From Paraspadella gotoi (lineage: Eukaryota > Chaetognatha): 64,000 bases of DNA. Of the stretch, positions 22,573 to 33,345 are shown piece by piece. The notes under the pieces are model-generated. The model was given only the letters and a program-made list of their open reading frames with translations. It had not been told where the DNA came from and did not search any database. The stretch covers positions 1,299,598 through 1,363,597 of the forward strand of contig CM119270.1 in assembly GCA_051294375.1 (NCBI GenBank). Direction: 5' to 3'. Position numbers and translations under genes: made by a program. Within the stretch, counting starts at the first letter, position 1. Each line of letters opens with the position of its first letter.

Positions 22573-23040
22573 CAGAACAGACACAGAAGAGAGAAGAAAA
22601 TTTTCTGAGTCGCTTAATTCCTCCTTCGATTGTCCGCTGTTCCGAGAATCCCGTGAATGTACGTGAAATTGACGATTTTAATACTGGGGCTGAATTAAGA
22701 TAGAAAAGTGAGACAGAAGTTAGACAGAAATGAAGATTAGAAAATAAGATGAAGAGAGACAGAAATGAGATAGAAGTGAGATTAAAAGCTAGACAAGTTG
22801 AGAGACAGATGAGAGATCCAGATTGTGAGACCAGAAGTGAGAGCAGAAGTGAGACTAGAAACAGAGGTTAAAAAGAAAGTGAGACGAACGTGAAGACCAG
22901 CTTTCAAGAGGCTCAACCATCTGCATGGAAGGTCGGCAGCAAATGGAAAGTGCAAACGGAGATGGGAAAATGGGGAATTGCGAGACAAGCAACTGGGTGT
23001 TTGAGGGGGTAAGAGGTGGTCTCGTTGGATGTTGAGGGGA
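21980..23040. repeat. left arm of a large inverted repeat (partner 25140-26040)
   Basis: GCTTTCAAGAGGCTCAACCA (22901) is the reverse complement of the block near 25267, and ACACTAGTTAATGCACAATA (22145) mirrors TATTGATTAACTAGTGT near 25902. A GA array at 22470-22575 mirrors the CT array at 25558-25634. Arms differ by many small indels. Confidence 0.85.
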
Positions 23041-23846
23041 AGTAAATAAAATTCTTTGGGGTGATGAGGGGGTAGGGGGTCGTTCTCTTGGGGTGTTAAG
23101 GAGGCTAAGGATAACGGCTAAAGACTCGAGGGATGTTAAGGGGGCGAAGATCATTGGGAAAAAGTCAAGTGGGAATGACAAGGGGGCGAAAGGGAGGGGC
23201 GGGTAGGAAGGGGAGGGGTCGAGATGATCGTCGACAGACTGAGAAAGAGATTCTCTTTTTCGGAGTGAAAGAAGAATTCTCGGTCTTACCACATTTCATC
23301 CACTGTTGAAACTCTCATTTTTTTTTTCCTTTCTCGGTCGCGCGATGGGAGAAGAGGGAGGCTTTGTAAAAGGGAGAAATCTGGTCAGATAATTCGGGGT
23401 CCGGGGTCGGGGGGTATTTTTGTTATTTAAAATAATTTTATTATTAACTTCACTTGTTCGTTAAAGAGTTTTTATGATATCTAGATTAGGATAGGGACTA
23501 AAAGAAAGTTTTTAAGGTTTGTCCTGTACTTTGTTTTATAGTTTCTTTTCGCAGTTTTTTTTTTACCAAAAGCTATGCATTATAGCAACGCTTCATTATC
23601 ATTCTTCTTGTTTACTTTTTATTATAATTTTTATTAATCATTCTTTCAATTAGTAATTTAACATTCCATCCATATCTGTCTTTGATTTGGTAACATTTAA
23701 TTCTTCTTCTCCGTCTTCTCCTTCTTTATCCCTCCATCTTCTACACATCCCTTTTCCTTTTTTTATTCTTTCCTCCTGTTTCTTTTTTCCTTTCCCAACC
23801 TTTTTTTTTTACCTTTTCTTTCCCCCTTCCCCATACTTCTTCACTA
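23041..23846. repeat. direct duplicate, copy 1 (partner 23957-24777)
   Basis: Starts AGTAAATAAAATTCTTTGGG as at 23957 and continues in parallel through TCGACAGACTGAGAAAGAGA and the pyrimidine tract ending CTTCACTATAT. Each copy lacks or gains single bases relative to the other. Confidence 0.9.
23182..23218 (+). other. G-quadruplex-type motif
   Basis: Runs GGGGG, GGG, GGGG, GGG, GGGG, GGGG separated mostly by one to six bases. Further G4-type runs lie at 23058-23093 and 23396-23414. Short loops predict a stable quadruplex on the plus strand; equivalent runs persist in the second copy near 24098-24135. Confidence 0.5.
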
Positions 23847-23931
23847 TATGATATGGGAATTGTAAACTAATTGAAAGAAAAAAATGATAAATAAAAATTA
23901 ATAAAGTAAAATTAAGAAGAATGATAGTGAA
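23847..23931. repeat. short fold-back at the gap edge
   Basis: The last 85 bases before the gap are the approximate reverse complement of 23597-23680 (AATTGAAAG and AAGAAGAATGAT against CATTCTTCTTG and CTTTCAATT). The sequence therefore turns back on itself just before the N run. Confidence 0.8.
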
Positions 23932-23956
23932 NNNNNNNNNNNNNNNNNNNNNNNNN
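23932..23956. other. 25-N gap between direct duplicates
   Basis: Exactly 25 N, with fold-back on the left and a repeat of 23041 onward on the right. Confidence 0.9.
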
Positions 23957-24777
23957 AGTAAATAAAATTCTTTGGGGTGATGAAGGCGGGTAGGGTCGTT
24001 CTCTGGGGTGTTAAGGAGCGGCCTAAGGATACGCTAAGACCTGAGGGTGGTTAAGCGGGGCGAAGATCCATTGGGCAAAAAGTCAGTGGGAATGAAAGGG
24101 GGGCGAAAGGGAGGGGCGGTAGGAAGGGGACGGGGTCGAGATGGATCGTCGACAGACTGAGAAAGAGATTCCTTTTTCGGAGGAAGAAATTCTCTCTTAT
24201 TCTCACATTTTCATCCACTGTGAACTCTGCATTTTTTTTTTCCTTGCCTCTCGGTTCGCGCGATGGGAGAAGAGGGAGAGCTTTGTAAAAGGGAGAATCC
24301 TGGTCAGATATCGAGGTCGGGGCTACGGGGGATATTTTTGTTATTTAAAATAATTTTATAATATTAACTTCACATTTATATGTCTTAAAGAGTATTTTAT
24401 AGTAGTCGTAGATTAGGATAGGAAAAAGAAGTTTTTAACGGTTTGTTCCATTACTTTGTTTTATAGTTTCTTTTCGCAGTTTTTTTTTACCAAAAGCTAT
24501 GCTTAATAGCAACGCTTCATATCATTACTTCTTGTTTACTTTTTATTATAATTTTTATTAATCATTCTTTCAATTAGTAATTTAACATTCCATCCATATC
24601 TGTCTTTGATTTGGTAACATTTAATTCTTCTTCTCCGTCTTCTCCTTCTTTATCCCTCCATCTTCTACACATCCCTTTTCCTTTTTTTATTCTTTCCTCC
24701 TGTTTCTTTTTTCCTTTCCCAACCTTTTTTTTTTACCTTTTCTTTCCCCCTTCCCCATACTTCTTCACTATATTTCC
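23957..24777. repeat. direct duplicate, copy 2
   Basis: Same ordered content as 23041-23846. From 24540 to 24777 the match to copy 1 appears base-perfect, whereas 23957-24540 is indel-rich, again a clean block next to noisy sequence. Confidence 0.9.
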
Positions 24778-25139
24778 TTTCCTCACTTTTTCTTCTCCTT
24801 TTTGTCTTTCCTCTTTTCCTATTCCTCCTTTTCTTTCATCCTTTTTCCTTTCTACATTATTTTTTGTCCTTTCTTCCTTTTTTAGTTATATTCTTCATAT
24901 TTCCTTTCCTTTACTCCGTTTTCCCTTATCCTCCTTTTTCCTTTCCTCCTCAAAAAGAAATTCGATGGTACGATGGAAAAACCCTCGTTGTCCCTCTATA
25001 AGACTCCCTCCGCTCATCTCATCTCCTCCTGCCTGCCTCCTCCTCCTCCTCATTCCTCCTTCCGTCACTTCCGGTCCAGAGCCTCAACTCTATTTTTTCT
25101 TTTTCCTCCATTTTAAGATTTTCCTTTCCATTTTTTTTC
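24778..25139. repeat. polypyrimidine segment Y
   Basis: TTTCCTTTTTCC-type DNA containing CACTTCCGGTCC (ETS-like on the minus strand). The reverse-complement copy is at 16090-16441. The long Ser/Phe/Leu plus frame spanning 24611-25471 is a pyrimidine-tract artefact. Confidence 0.7.
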
Positions 25140-25562
25140 GTCCGACCCTTAGTCCCCTCAACATCCCCGAGAACGACCCTTACTCCCTCAACACCCCAGT
25201 TGCTTGTCTCGCAATCCCATTTTCCCATCTCCGTTTGCCTTCCATTGCTGCCCGACCTTCTTGCAGATGGTTGAGCCTCTTGAAAGCGGTCTCACTTCTG
25301 TCTCACTTCTTTTTAACTTCTGTTTCTCAACTGTCTCACTTCTGTCTCACTTCTGTCTCTCATCTGTCTCTCAACTGTCTAACTTTAATCTCACTTCTAT
25401 CTCATTTCGGTCTCACTTCAGTCTTGTTTCTATCTCATTTCTGTCTAACTTCTGTCTCACTTCTATCTTAATTCAGCCCCAGTTTAAAGTTCAATTTCAC
25501 GTACTCACGGATTCTCGGACAGACGGACAATCGAAGGAGGAAATTAAGCGACTCAGAAATTT

Positions 25563-25632
<70 letters not shown>

Positions 25633-26030
25633 TTGTATTTAAAAATAGATAAAGATATAGTAATAAAGAGAAACTTTGGTGGTTTGGACATAATATGGAA
25701 TGGAAATATTACACATTTTAAAGAGTAATACAGATATTGCTCTTTTGTTTCCAATTGATTGTTAGAGCCTCTACATTTTTGTTTACTCCCTTTTTGAATC
25801 CAGACAATGGATATTTTTTTTTATTGAAAGACATAACGATAGTGATTTTATATAACGATATTGATTTTAAATGTTAAATTACGACTAGATTTTAACCTAA
25901 TATTGATTAACTAGTGTAATTATACAGTATCTATATCAATAAAACTTATTTTCTTTTTGAATTATTTATTCTCCGAGATATAAAAGAAAACAACGACAGA
26001 ATCAACAATCACAACACAAGTGCGTACAAG

Positions 26031-26040
<10 letters not shown>
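25140..26040. repeat. right arm of the large inverted repeat
   Basis: Reverse complement of 21980-23040 with numerous indels, including repeated TCTCACTTCTGTC steps matching GAAGTGAGA steps in the left arm and a (CT)n array at 25558-25634. Confidence 0.85.
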
Positions 26041-26066
<26 letters not shown>

Positions 26067-26069
<3 letters not shown>

Positions 26070-26482
26070 TCGGTTGTGCAAATATGTTTAACGAATTCCT
26101 CGTTCACGGTCCGACGCACAATCAAATCACTGCATCGAAGATTTCACACACGACGCAAGACAAATTCGCGCCCAAACGTACACATCTCTGTCCTGTTCTA
26201 CAACACAATCGATCCGGACTATATTTCTTCGGCTTTCGGGTGCGCAGTGCAGCCACAGAGCAGACACGGCAGCACGAAAGCAGGACGCACAAGAGAACAG
26301 AAAGAGACAGGGAAAGAAAGAAAAAGAAATCATTGTCTATGTGCACCCTTTGTAGAAAGCATTGAATGTGTTGCACCGATTCGAGACCGAAGGGATTTTT
26401 GAATCAATTTATCATCAATTAACATCGTCATCCAATCATCCAATCATCATCATTCTCCATCATCAATATCATCCGTCGTCAT
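26067..26482. repeat. base-perfect 416-bp inverted block, copy 1
   Basis: Position x pairs with 75469-x on the opposite strand, and I found no mismatch between 26067/49402 and 26482/48987. Immediately outside both limits the copies diverge. A 93-residue frame (26084-26365, starting MFNEFLVHG) is open here but ends in an Arg/Lys-rich simple-repeat stretch; I do not call it a gene. Confidence 0.85.
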
Positions 26483-27853
26483 ACGTCCAAATATCCTGCA
26501 CAATTATTTCTCTTGTTTTTTTTGCGATTTAATTCATTTCAATCAACCCCTTGCAGGATCATGTCACGTCTCAATTTAAGTTTTAACAATTTAAAAATGA
26601 TTTTTTAAAACCAAATTTTCGTCAGAAATCGCGATTCCAATCAACACTTTACACCAACACAAACAACAACAACCACAACACAAACACAACACCACAACAC
26701 AACACAACCACATCACGACACGGACCCGCACACGACACGACACGACATCGACGTAAACATCTAACAATAGAATTCCAGATTTTCGTTTATTAATCCTTCG
26801 TTTTAACTAAGCTAAAAAAAAAGTTGGCATTGGATCCACTGAAATACATTATCGCTTTTTTTCAGTTTCTATCTTTCCCTCCTTTCTTCCCTTTTCCTAT
26901 CTCTTCCCTCTGACCTTCTTCCTCGCTCCTCTCTCTCGTCTCCCTTCGTCCTCCGTCTCTCTCTCTTCATCTCTTTGACTCCTCGTCAGTCCTACTCCAC
27001 CGCTGTCTCTCATTAACATCTCCTCTCTCTCCTTCTTCCCCCTTTTGACTCCTTTTCCCTCTGTCTCCTCCCTCTCTCTCTCCCTCTCCCTCTTTCTATT
27101 CTAACTCCCCTCCATCCACTCTCTCCCTTCTCTATCTTTCTTTAACTCTCTCTTCTTCCTCTTTCTCTCTTCCCCTCTCACTCCCGCTCGCCTTATATTC
27201 TAAGCTGGCCGCAAAAAGATGCCATCTCCTCAGATTCCGTTCTCGTCTTCTTCCTCTTCCTCTACTTCCTTCTTCTTCTTTCTCTTCTCTTCCTCTCTTC
27301 TTCGTCTCTTCTTCCTCCAACTTTTTCCTTCTTTTCCCTGACCAAACAGATCGTCAACACGTCATTCAGAACCTTTTAGACGGGAGACTCGAGACAACAA
27401 AGAGGCGCCTACAATGTTCCATCTGGCACTTACGGGACCCACGCGCGTCATCGAGTCATGCAACCGCCGAATATTCCAATCCTCTAACCATATCATCCAG
27501 TTAGAGGTACATAAGAAACCAGACAGCTTTTGCAAAGCTCCTAACAAGTTCACAGTAACCTTTTTCTTATTCTCTAAGCACTACAAATGCACCAATAGCA
27601 AAAACTGGACTTAATTAGCTTTGTGCTGTTGATTGGTCGTCTTTCTACCATCAAGTCATCTGACTAAATCACATCACAAAGTAGCACGTCAGTCCTCTAT
27701 GCATGGATGAGTGCCCTTACGTTTTCCCGAAACCCAGCCGACCCTCACTCCCTTCCAATTGGTGTCGCCCCGTCGGGTGTCCCGCCACACGACAAACAAG
27801 CGTCACCTTCCCAAGTCGAGGTGGGCGCCATCCTCCACAAATATCAAACTCTC
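26067..27853. repeat. segment A (plus orientation), inverted partner at 46904-49402
   Basis: Matches the reverse complement of 46904-49402 in several blocks: 26067-26482, the TC-rich block 26820-27124 (partner 48374-48690), and 27340-27853. The partner carries about 0.7 kb (roughly 47640-48374) absent here. Pieces of ACACAAC- and ACGAC-rich simple DNA occur at 26640-26755. No gene is recognised. Confidence 0.85.
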
Positions 27854-28270
27854 GCCCCTCTTCCCCTTCGTAAAATCCGAGGGCGGGCAGCACCCTGGTG
27901 TCTGCATAAGAAGGAGGCGCCAAACATATGGGCGAGAGAGAATCGGATGGGGTGAAAGCCGGCAAATAAGAGGGGGAGAGAAGAGAGGAGATGAGAGAGA
28001 GAGAGGAAGAGAGCGAGAGAAGAGAAGGAAGGAGAGAGGAGACGATGAGAGTGACGGACCTTTACTCTGCAAACTTTTCCTTGTTGCTTCTGTCACCTGC
28101 CTCTCATTTAATTTCTTCCCGTCTCTAATCTCCCTCTCTCTCTCTCGGGGCGGTGTGGCTTATCTCTCTTTCCTCCTGATCATCTAGTCTCTCTCAGGCG
28201 GGGACGCCGGCACCCTCGGTGACTTGGAGGTCTCTACCAGTGGTGCGTGGTATCGAGGGGGAAAGAAAAG
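27854..28270. repeat. segment B, copy 1 (partner 38480-38880)
   Basis: CTCGCCCCTCTTCCCCTTCG onward is shared with 38486. GA-rich and CT-rich stretches and a GGTGACTTGGAGGTCT-like block match with indels. Confidence 0.85.
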
Positions 28271-29037
28271 CAAAAAAAAACAAAGAAAATAAAGAAAAAT
28301 CAATTAAAATTGTCTAAATAATTAAAATCTAACAAATGCTATTAATAACATAGGTGATAATTATATTCCTCCAATCACCTTAGCGACTTATTTCCGGTGA
28401 TTATTTATATATTATTATTAATTATTATTATCGATTATTATTAGTATACTTTATTATTATCTTGATTGCGTCAATGAAAGTTCTAAAGTTTTAAGGGACA
28501 GTGTAAAAACCGACTATATAAGCTTAAGGGTCTACTCATCAAGCGAATTTCCAATGGTGATAGCCATTAATTTTCTCTTTGCACGGGAACATGGAAACAT
28601 TCCCTATCTTTCATTGTACCGCGGCAACCAAAAATTTATAATAATCTATGCAAAAAAAAATCTTAAGTTGCACCCTACCTCAGACATTTTATCAATCCAT
28701 TATTCTTATTTTGAATCTAGAAAGTATTTCTGTTACTAAATTCCCAATTTTTTATTTTTCTACTGTACACAGCTAACCACATTTGGTTAAGCCGTCATTG
28801 ACCACAAAGCTTTACAAGACTAATCATTTTTTATTTCTTAATATTTGACCTTAAAAGAGACAACTCCAAGATCCTAAATTGCTATTCTACAGCAAACAAA
28901 ACTGTAATAATATTAAATTAATATTCAATTCTGGACTTTAAATGTTTATTAAACATCATTCGATTCCTAATTAAACAATTAAAAATTAGCAAGGTACAGG
29001 ATCTTCTCTTCTTTTTATAATTTATATTACTCAAAGA
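28271..29037. repeat. noisy AT-rich flank of the identical block, copy 1
   Basis: Parallel to 38881-39649 in content (TTATTTCCGGTGATTATTT, AAGGGTCTA, TTTTTATTTTTCTAC) but with an insertion or deletion every few tens of bases. No gene. Confidence 0.8.
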
Positions 29038-29056
29038 GTTTTAATTTTCATCCAAA

Positions 29057-29281
29057 TTAAACAGAACTAGCAAGACTATATCTTTTATTTCTCATGTGCT
29101 TTCGTTTTCGATAAATTGGTACGATCGCTGCAAATTCCTGTCTAAGCTTCTTAGTTTTTAAAATTCTCATTAACAAGTCCGGTCCCAGCGCGTTCAAAAG
29201 GTAATCCGCCAAAAAACGACGAAAAAATAGCGGCTTCCGAGGGATCACTTCGCTGCTAAACGATCGAAAAGTGAGCCACAT
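29057..29281 (-). CDS. candidate small ORF or first exon, 74 aa, basic, unknown family
   Basis: An uninterrupted frame starts MWLTFRSFSSEVIPRK and has a hydrophobic middle (FRRFLADYLLNALGPDLL) and a strongly basic C-terminal part (YRKRKHMRNKRY) before a stop. Codon use is varied and the frame is not repeat-derived. On the minus strand it lies about 300 bases downstream of the CpG-rich island at 29550-29870, a sensible promoter-to-start arrangement. No signal peptide or known catalytic motif is seen, and no good donor lies inside, so it would be a single-exon product if real. The identical copy is at 39669-39893. Confidence 0.3.
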   Translation of the reverse strand: MWLTFRSFSSEVIPRKPLFFRRFLADYLLNALGPDLLMRILKTKKLRQEFAAIVPIYRKRKHMRNKRYSLASSV

Positions 29282-29549
29282 AAAGATTTGAGACTACATA
29301 GTATAAATCATTATTCCGCCGGAATCGCGACCGGTAGAAAGCCGCAAATCCCGTTCCGGACAATAGAAACGAAAAACTACGGAGCTGAACAGTGGAACAC
29401 CTGGAAAAAAAAGGGATATAAGAGTGAGGAAATATATCTTATTTTACCGCGATTTTGAAAGTTCGTTATTGTGTTTTTCCTTCTTATGAGCGGCGTATAG
29501 CTGTAATTATAAGTATAAAAAAAATTTTCACTATATCTGCGAAAACAGT

Positions 29550-29870
29550 ATCCGCCGCGGATGAAAACGGCTGGTCAACTTCCTGGTTCGTTTAGCACTT
29601 CGCTGCACGCACCGTGAGATTCGACGCTCACCGCCGAACGTGAACACTGCAAGAAAGTTGACCTGCTTCAGAGTTACGATCGATCCGGCGATCCGATCGA
29701 AGCCACCTCCGCGTACCGATCTTGCACCTTCGAGGCGACATTGCCCGCCCATTGCGAGGCCTCTGCCGCCACGTGGCATGCGACGCGACTTCCTGAAAAA
29801 CTCGAAATGTCGAGTCGCGCTGAGATATATCCCTTGCGTTAGCGCGTAGGACTTCGTTACGAAGAGGTTT
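29550..29870. promoter_or_regulatory. CpG-rich island, possible promoter or exon
   Basis: A GC- and CpG-rich patch in AT-rich surroundings, with CCACGTGG near 29773 (E-box) and two ACTTCCTG sites (ETS-like, near 29578 and 29789). A 119-residue minus frame (29531-29890) and a 69-residue plus frame overlap here. Overlap on both strands is common in CpG-rich DNA, so I do not assign either. The identical copy is at 40162-40482. Confidence 0.35.
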
Positions 29871-30199
29871 ACAGGTTCAGATCTATTCAATTACTAACCA
29901 AAGGGAGATAGCATATGCAGTATTGGTTTGAGTATGAGTATGATATCTCAATATCAACGAAGAACTCGCTTTCAAATTACATTTTGTACTGGAGTTACAG
30001 GACTGCCTCTCCGAGTGTCTTGAATGCATGTATAGAATCTCCTAAGCAATATATTTAACTCATTGGGAATGTATTTACTTGTCTTGACATAATATAAATT
30101 AGCAAAATATAACCAAGTGCTGTGGCTTTTCGAAACATGGAAATAACAACGTAAAAGAAAGCTCACTGCGGCCAACACACATTAACAATCTCCGTTCTG

Positions 30200-30476
30200 T
30201 TTTAGTCTTATAACTCTATAATTCACTTTGTCGTCCATCGGCGCCCCTAATCTTGTCGGGCATTCACTTATATGTCAGAACATCAAAATATGATTAATTA
30301 TGCAAAAAAAAAATCCTATCTGTCATCTGTTTTGTCGCGTCCAACGTTAGCAAAAAACAAACCAATTTATTGTGAGATTGATGATTGGAATGAAATTTTG
30401 TGTGTGGGTAGGGAAGTTGTGATTGAGCTGGATATGATTTCGATAAGATCGTCCAAGTGGGAAATGAGTTTAAATA
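30200..30476 (+). repeat. dispersed repeat family, copy 3
   Basis: Blocks AACTCTATAATTCACTTTG, AATCTTGTCGGGCATTCACT, GTCAGAACATCAAAATATGA and GAAATTTTGTGTGTGGG align with 7985-8290. The variable simple-repeat segment is much shorter. Located inside a clean block, so this is the best reference copy. Its twin is at 40812-41088. Confidence 0.75.
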
Positions 30477-32034
30477 ACATCAAAAAATATTACTATTTGA
30501 ACCAATTACTCATACTTCAAATATCATAGTGAGATGGGGCGATTGATTTGAAATTGTGTATGCGAGTAGAAACGGTGCATGATTTAAGCCTGGAAATCTC
30601 TTTTCGATGACATTTGAGTGAAATAGATTTAAATGGAAAAAAAACAAAAAACTGCTTTCACTAATTGGATATGCCTCTTTTATATATTAAAAGTAAATTG
30701 CAAGATGTATAATTAATCAAAAATTAATCATTAATCATAGTCATGAATTAATCAGCAGGGGCGGTAATCAAGCCAGTCCACTACAATCAAAACAACATTT
30801 TGATCAAATAATAAATTTACGATTGAATGAATAATTAATTATTACCGATTTACCGATTAATGTTGTGGGCAGATCCAACATTGTTTGCTCAGAAGTTGTA
30901 TAAAGTATTCTTATTTTCTTCACTACTGATACTGGTGTGCCTGGTTTAAAAAGTTTAATAATTAAATCTGTAAATCATTCTGTAAGCTGTGTAACCAGCT
31001 GACTAATGGAAGTAATCATTTTAATCTTTAAAATATATTATACTCAATCATGTAATTTAAAGGAAACTCAGGAAAAAAAATTAACAATTGATATTAAATA
31101 ACACATATTAAAACTGACAATTATTGAAGTGGAGGTAAAATCAAGTCAGCGGTATTGTAGTTAAGATTGCCACCAGCCTTTCGTCGTCATTGTTGGGATC
31201 AGCCACCAGGGTTTTGATGGTTTGGGCTCAACGTCTAATCTTGTAGCAGAGATTCGCCAAGAGACAAGAGTTGCACGGATCTGTCACGCCCATGTCCCTG
31301 GAGAAGGAGGTTTAAGACAAAGGTAACTTGGCAAACACTTGGTTATCATATAATATTTACTTTATTGAATGCCCCGTGCGGCCGGTGCGCTTGTGATGAA
31401 TTAAGCAGGGCGCGAAACCCCGAGTCCCTTTGGGTTGGGAGGAGCTCGTGCTACCTCGGGCGCCATTAGTGCTACTGATGTCTGACTGATTAACGCGGTA
31501 TAAAATACTAACAGTATTATAATAATGAAAAATATATTGAATTATAATCAACTCATAAAATGGCAAAGAGAACTTCAAAACCGACTATCACTTATAAATT
31601 TATAAACACAACTTTCTTTCCAAATTTTACTTTTAACTATCCTTCAGCTAATTCGCATGATTTATTTACTAGTTAATTGTTAAATTTCACACCAACATTG
31701 TGTTAAACTGTTATTCTTTGTATACCACTTGCAAAATGCTTCCTTTTCGCTTTATTAATTACTTACTATTTTGTCTCTCTCCCCTCTCACTCTAACAAGT
31801 TTCACTTCTTTCAACAACTCACTCAGTCTGACCTCACCTTCAAACCTTCCTCACATCTGACTCTATCCTGTCTCACCCACTTTGTGGAAAACTTTTACTG
31901 CTATCTCTCTCTCTCTTAGCAACAAATTTATTTGCAAATTGTTAAACGCTGATGAAGGCTTGAAATAACAAGCCTGAAACTGTCCGTATCTATTAAATAC
32001 AGTTCGTTGTAAAAAATTCAGAACACCTTATGTG
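30477..32034. other. AT-rich DNA with a GC-richer patch, no gene assigned
   Basis: ATTAATCATTAATC repeats near 30710-30850. A GC-richer patch at 31140-31470 has only short frames. Duplicate at 41089-42646. Confidence 0.45.
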
Positions 32035-32250
32035 GACTAAAATCCACCAACAACCGCTTCATGCACGGCCAATTGGTGCCAGAGGCAAGTCATTATCGCC
32101 TCCCAACCCAATAGGTCCGGGGTTCTAGCCCGGTGGATCGCGCAAGCAGTTAAGAGGGACGGCCGCTTAACCCCGCCTGTAACATGGTGTTACGCTCTGA
32201 TTCCGAAGCTCAGGGACCTGCTTATATTGAACGGTTCTGTCACTAACACA
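32035..32250 (+). repeat. tRNA-related SINE-like element, copy 1
   Basis: Shares ordered blocks with the reverse strand of 63557-63784: GGACTAAAATCCACCA, GGCCAATTG, AGTCATT then CGCCTC, GGTCCGGGGTTCTAGCC, AGTTAAGAGGGACGG, GCCTGTAACATGGTGTTAC and TGCTTATATTGAACG. GGGGTTCTAGCC resembles the pol III B-box and GGTGCCAGAGGCAAGTCATT could hold a degenerate A-box, a tRNA-like head followed by a conserved body, as in tRNA-derived SINEs. No anticodon arm is intact, so it is not a tRNA gene. Target-site duplications are not evident. Confidence 0.65.
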
Positions 32251-33164
32251 ATAAAATAATTAACTGTCCTCTCACAACTCTTGCTTCTTCTCTGCTAAAT
32301 AACTAACAATTGAAAAGGAGGATTCATTAATATCAATCCACCAGTTTGCATAGATTATGAATGTCACGAAATGTTACAATACGAGAAAAAAATCCCTCAT
32401 CTGCTCAATTAGAAAAATTATGTTTAATCCCTCTTTCATTGCATTTAAGATTTAGGAAACAAATTATTTTATGATCCGTATTAAATAAAATCGTCTTTGC
32501 CAATAAAACTTTTTTCTTAAATCTTAAACCAATTTATAAGTTAGATTCAAAATATTTCTCTAACAGTAATTTTTTAAAAATATTTTTTTTATATAAATAA
32601 AACAAATTAAAATTAAAAGTGAAAACTAGGACGGCATTTAAATTTTGATTGTTTTGCAAAGAAAACTGATAAAGATTGAATTGCGAAATATAGTATTATA
32701 ATGGTAAGAACTTATCTTGACACTGTTAGCTCAGAAGTAAGATTTAAGAACATTCCGTTAAATATGTAAAAGTTAACTGTCAGTACCAATTGGATACACT
32801 ATGTATGATTATAATTAATGATAGGTAAAAATATAATGTGTCTGGCTCATGACTGACAGATTCAGGCCACGTCGGATAGGATGACGGAAAGATCCGATCT
32901 TCCGAGCCCGGTGCTTCGCAAAGAGAACTGTCGAATCGAAAAAATCGGGATCATTTTGTGTTGAAACGTCTCGGGAGTACCTCTCAAACCCGCTGGACAA
33001 AATGCTTTTAAAGTGTTCCGAAGTTTTTATATCTCAACATATTAAATTTACCGAATCAAATTCTAAACCCGTTATTTCACAACTCATTTTTAAAAATTCA
33101 ACCATTCATCAATGTAGCACGATCGTAAGCTCAACTCACCTTCAATCCAAAATTTATTAACTGA
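32251..33164. other. AT-rich DNA, no gene assigned
   Basis: A 61-residue minus frame at 32815-33000 in a slightly GC-richer patch has no recognisable features. Duplicate at 42863-43776. Confidence 0.45.
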
Positions 33165-33345
33165 TTTGCCGAGAGTGATGTAAAGGCTAACATGACCGTA
33201 GGTCGTAGAGGGGGTCTTTTCATGGAGTCGCCGAGAGCCAATTCTCAGAGACCGTGTCGCCGAAAGTGATGTCGCTGAGAGTCTTAGTCGCCGAGGATGT
33301 TGCTTGAGTTATTTCGCCACAAGTGATGTCCGCACGGCGAAAGGT
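33165..33345. repeat. degenerate minisatellite with GTCGCCGAGAGTGATG-like core
   Basis: TTGCCGAGAGTGATGT, GTCGCCGAGAGCC, GTCGCCGAAAGTGATGTC, GTCGCTGAGAGTC, GTCGCCGAGGATG and TTTCGCCACAAGTGATGTC recur at irregular spacing over 180 bases. GC-rich within AT-rich DNA. Identical copy at 43777-43957. Confidence 0.6.

Noticed and set aside
24611-25471. 286-residue Ser/Phe/Pro-rich plus frame
   Set aside because: Lies in a polypyrimidine tract within noisy duplicated sequence. Composition follows TTTCC and TCTC repeats, with no domain signal.
32080-32150. Functional tRNA gene
   Set aside because: B-box-like sequence is present, but acceptor and anticodon stems do not pair, and the same unit recurs with a non-tRNA body, so it is SINE-like.
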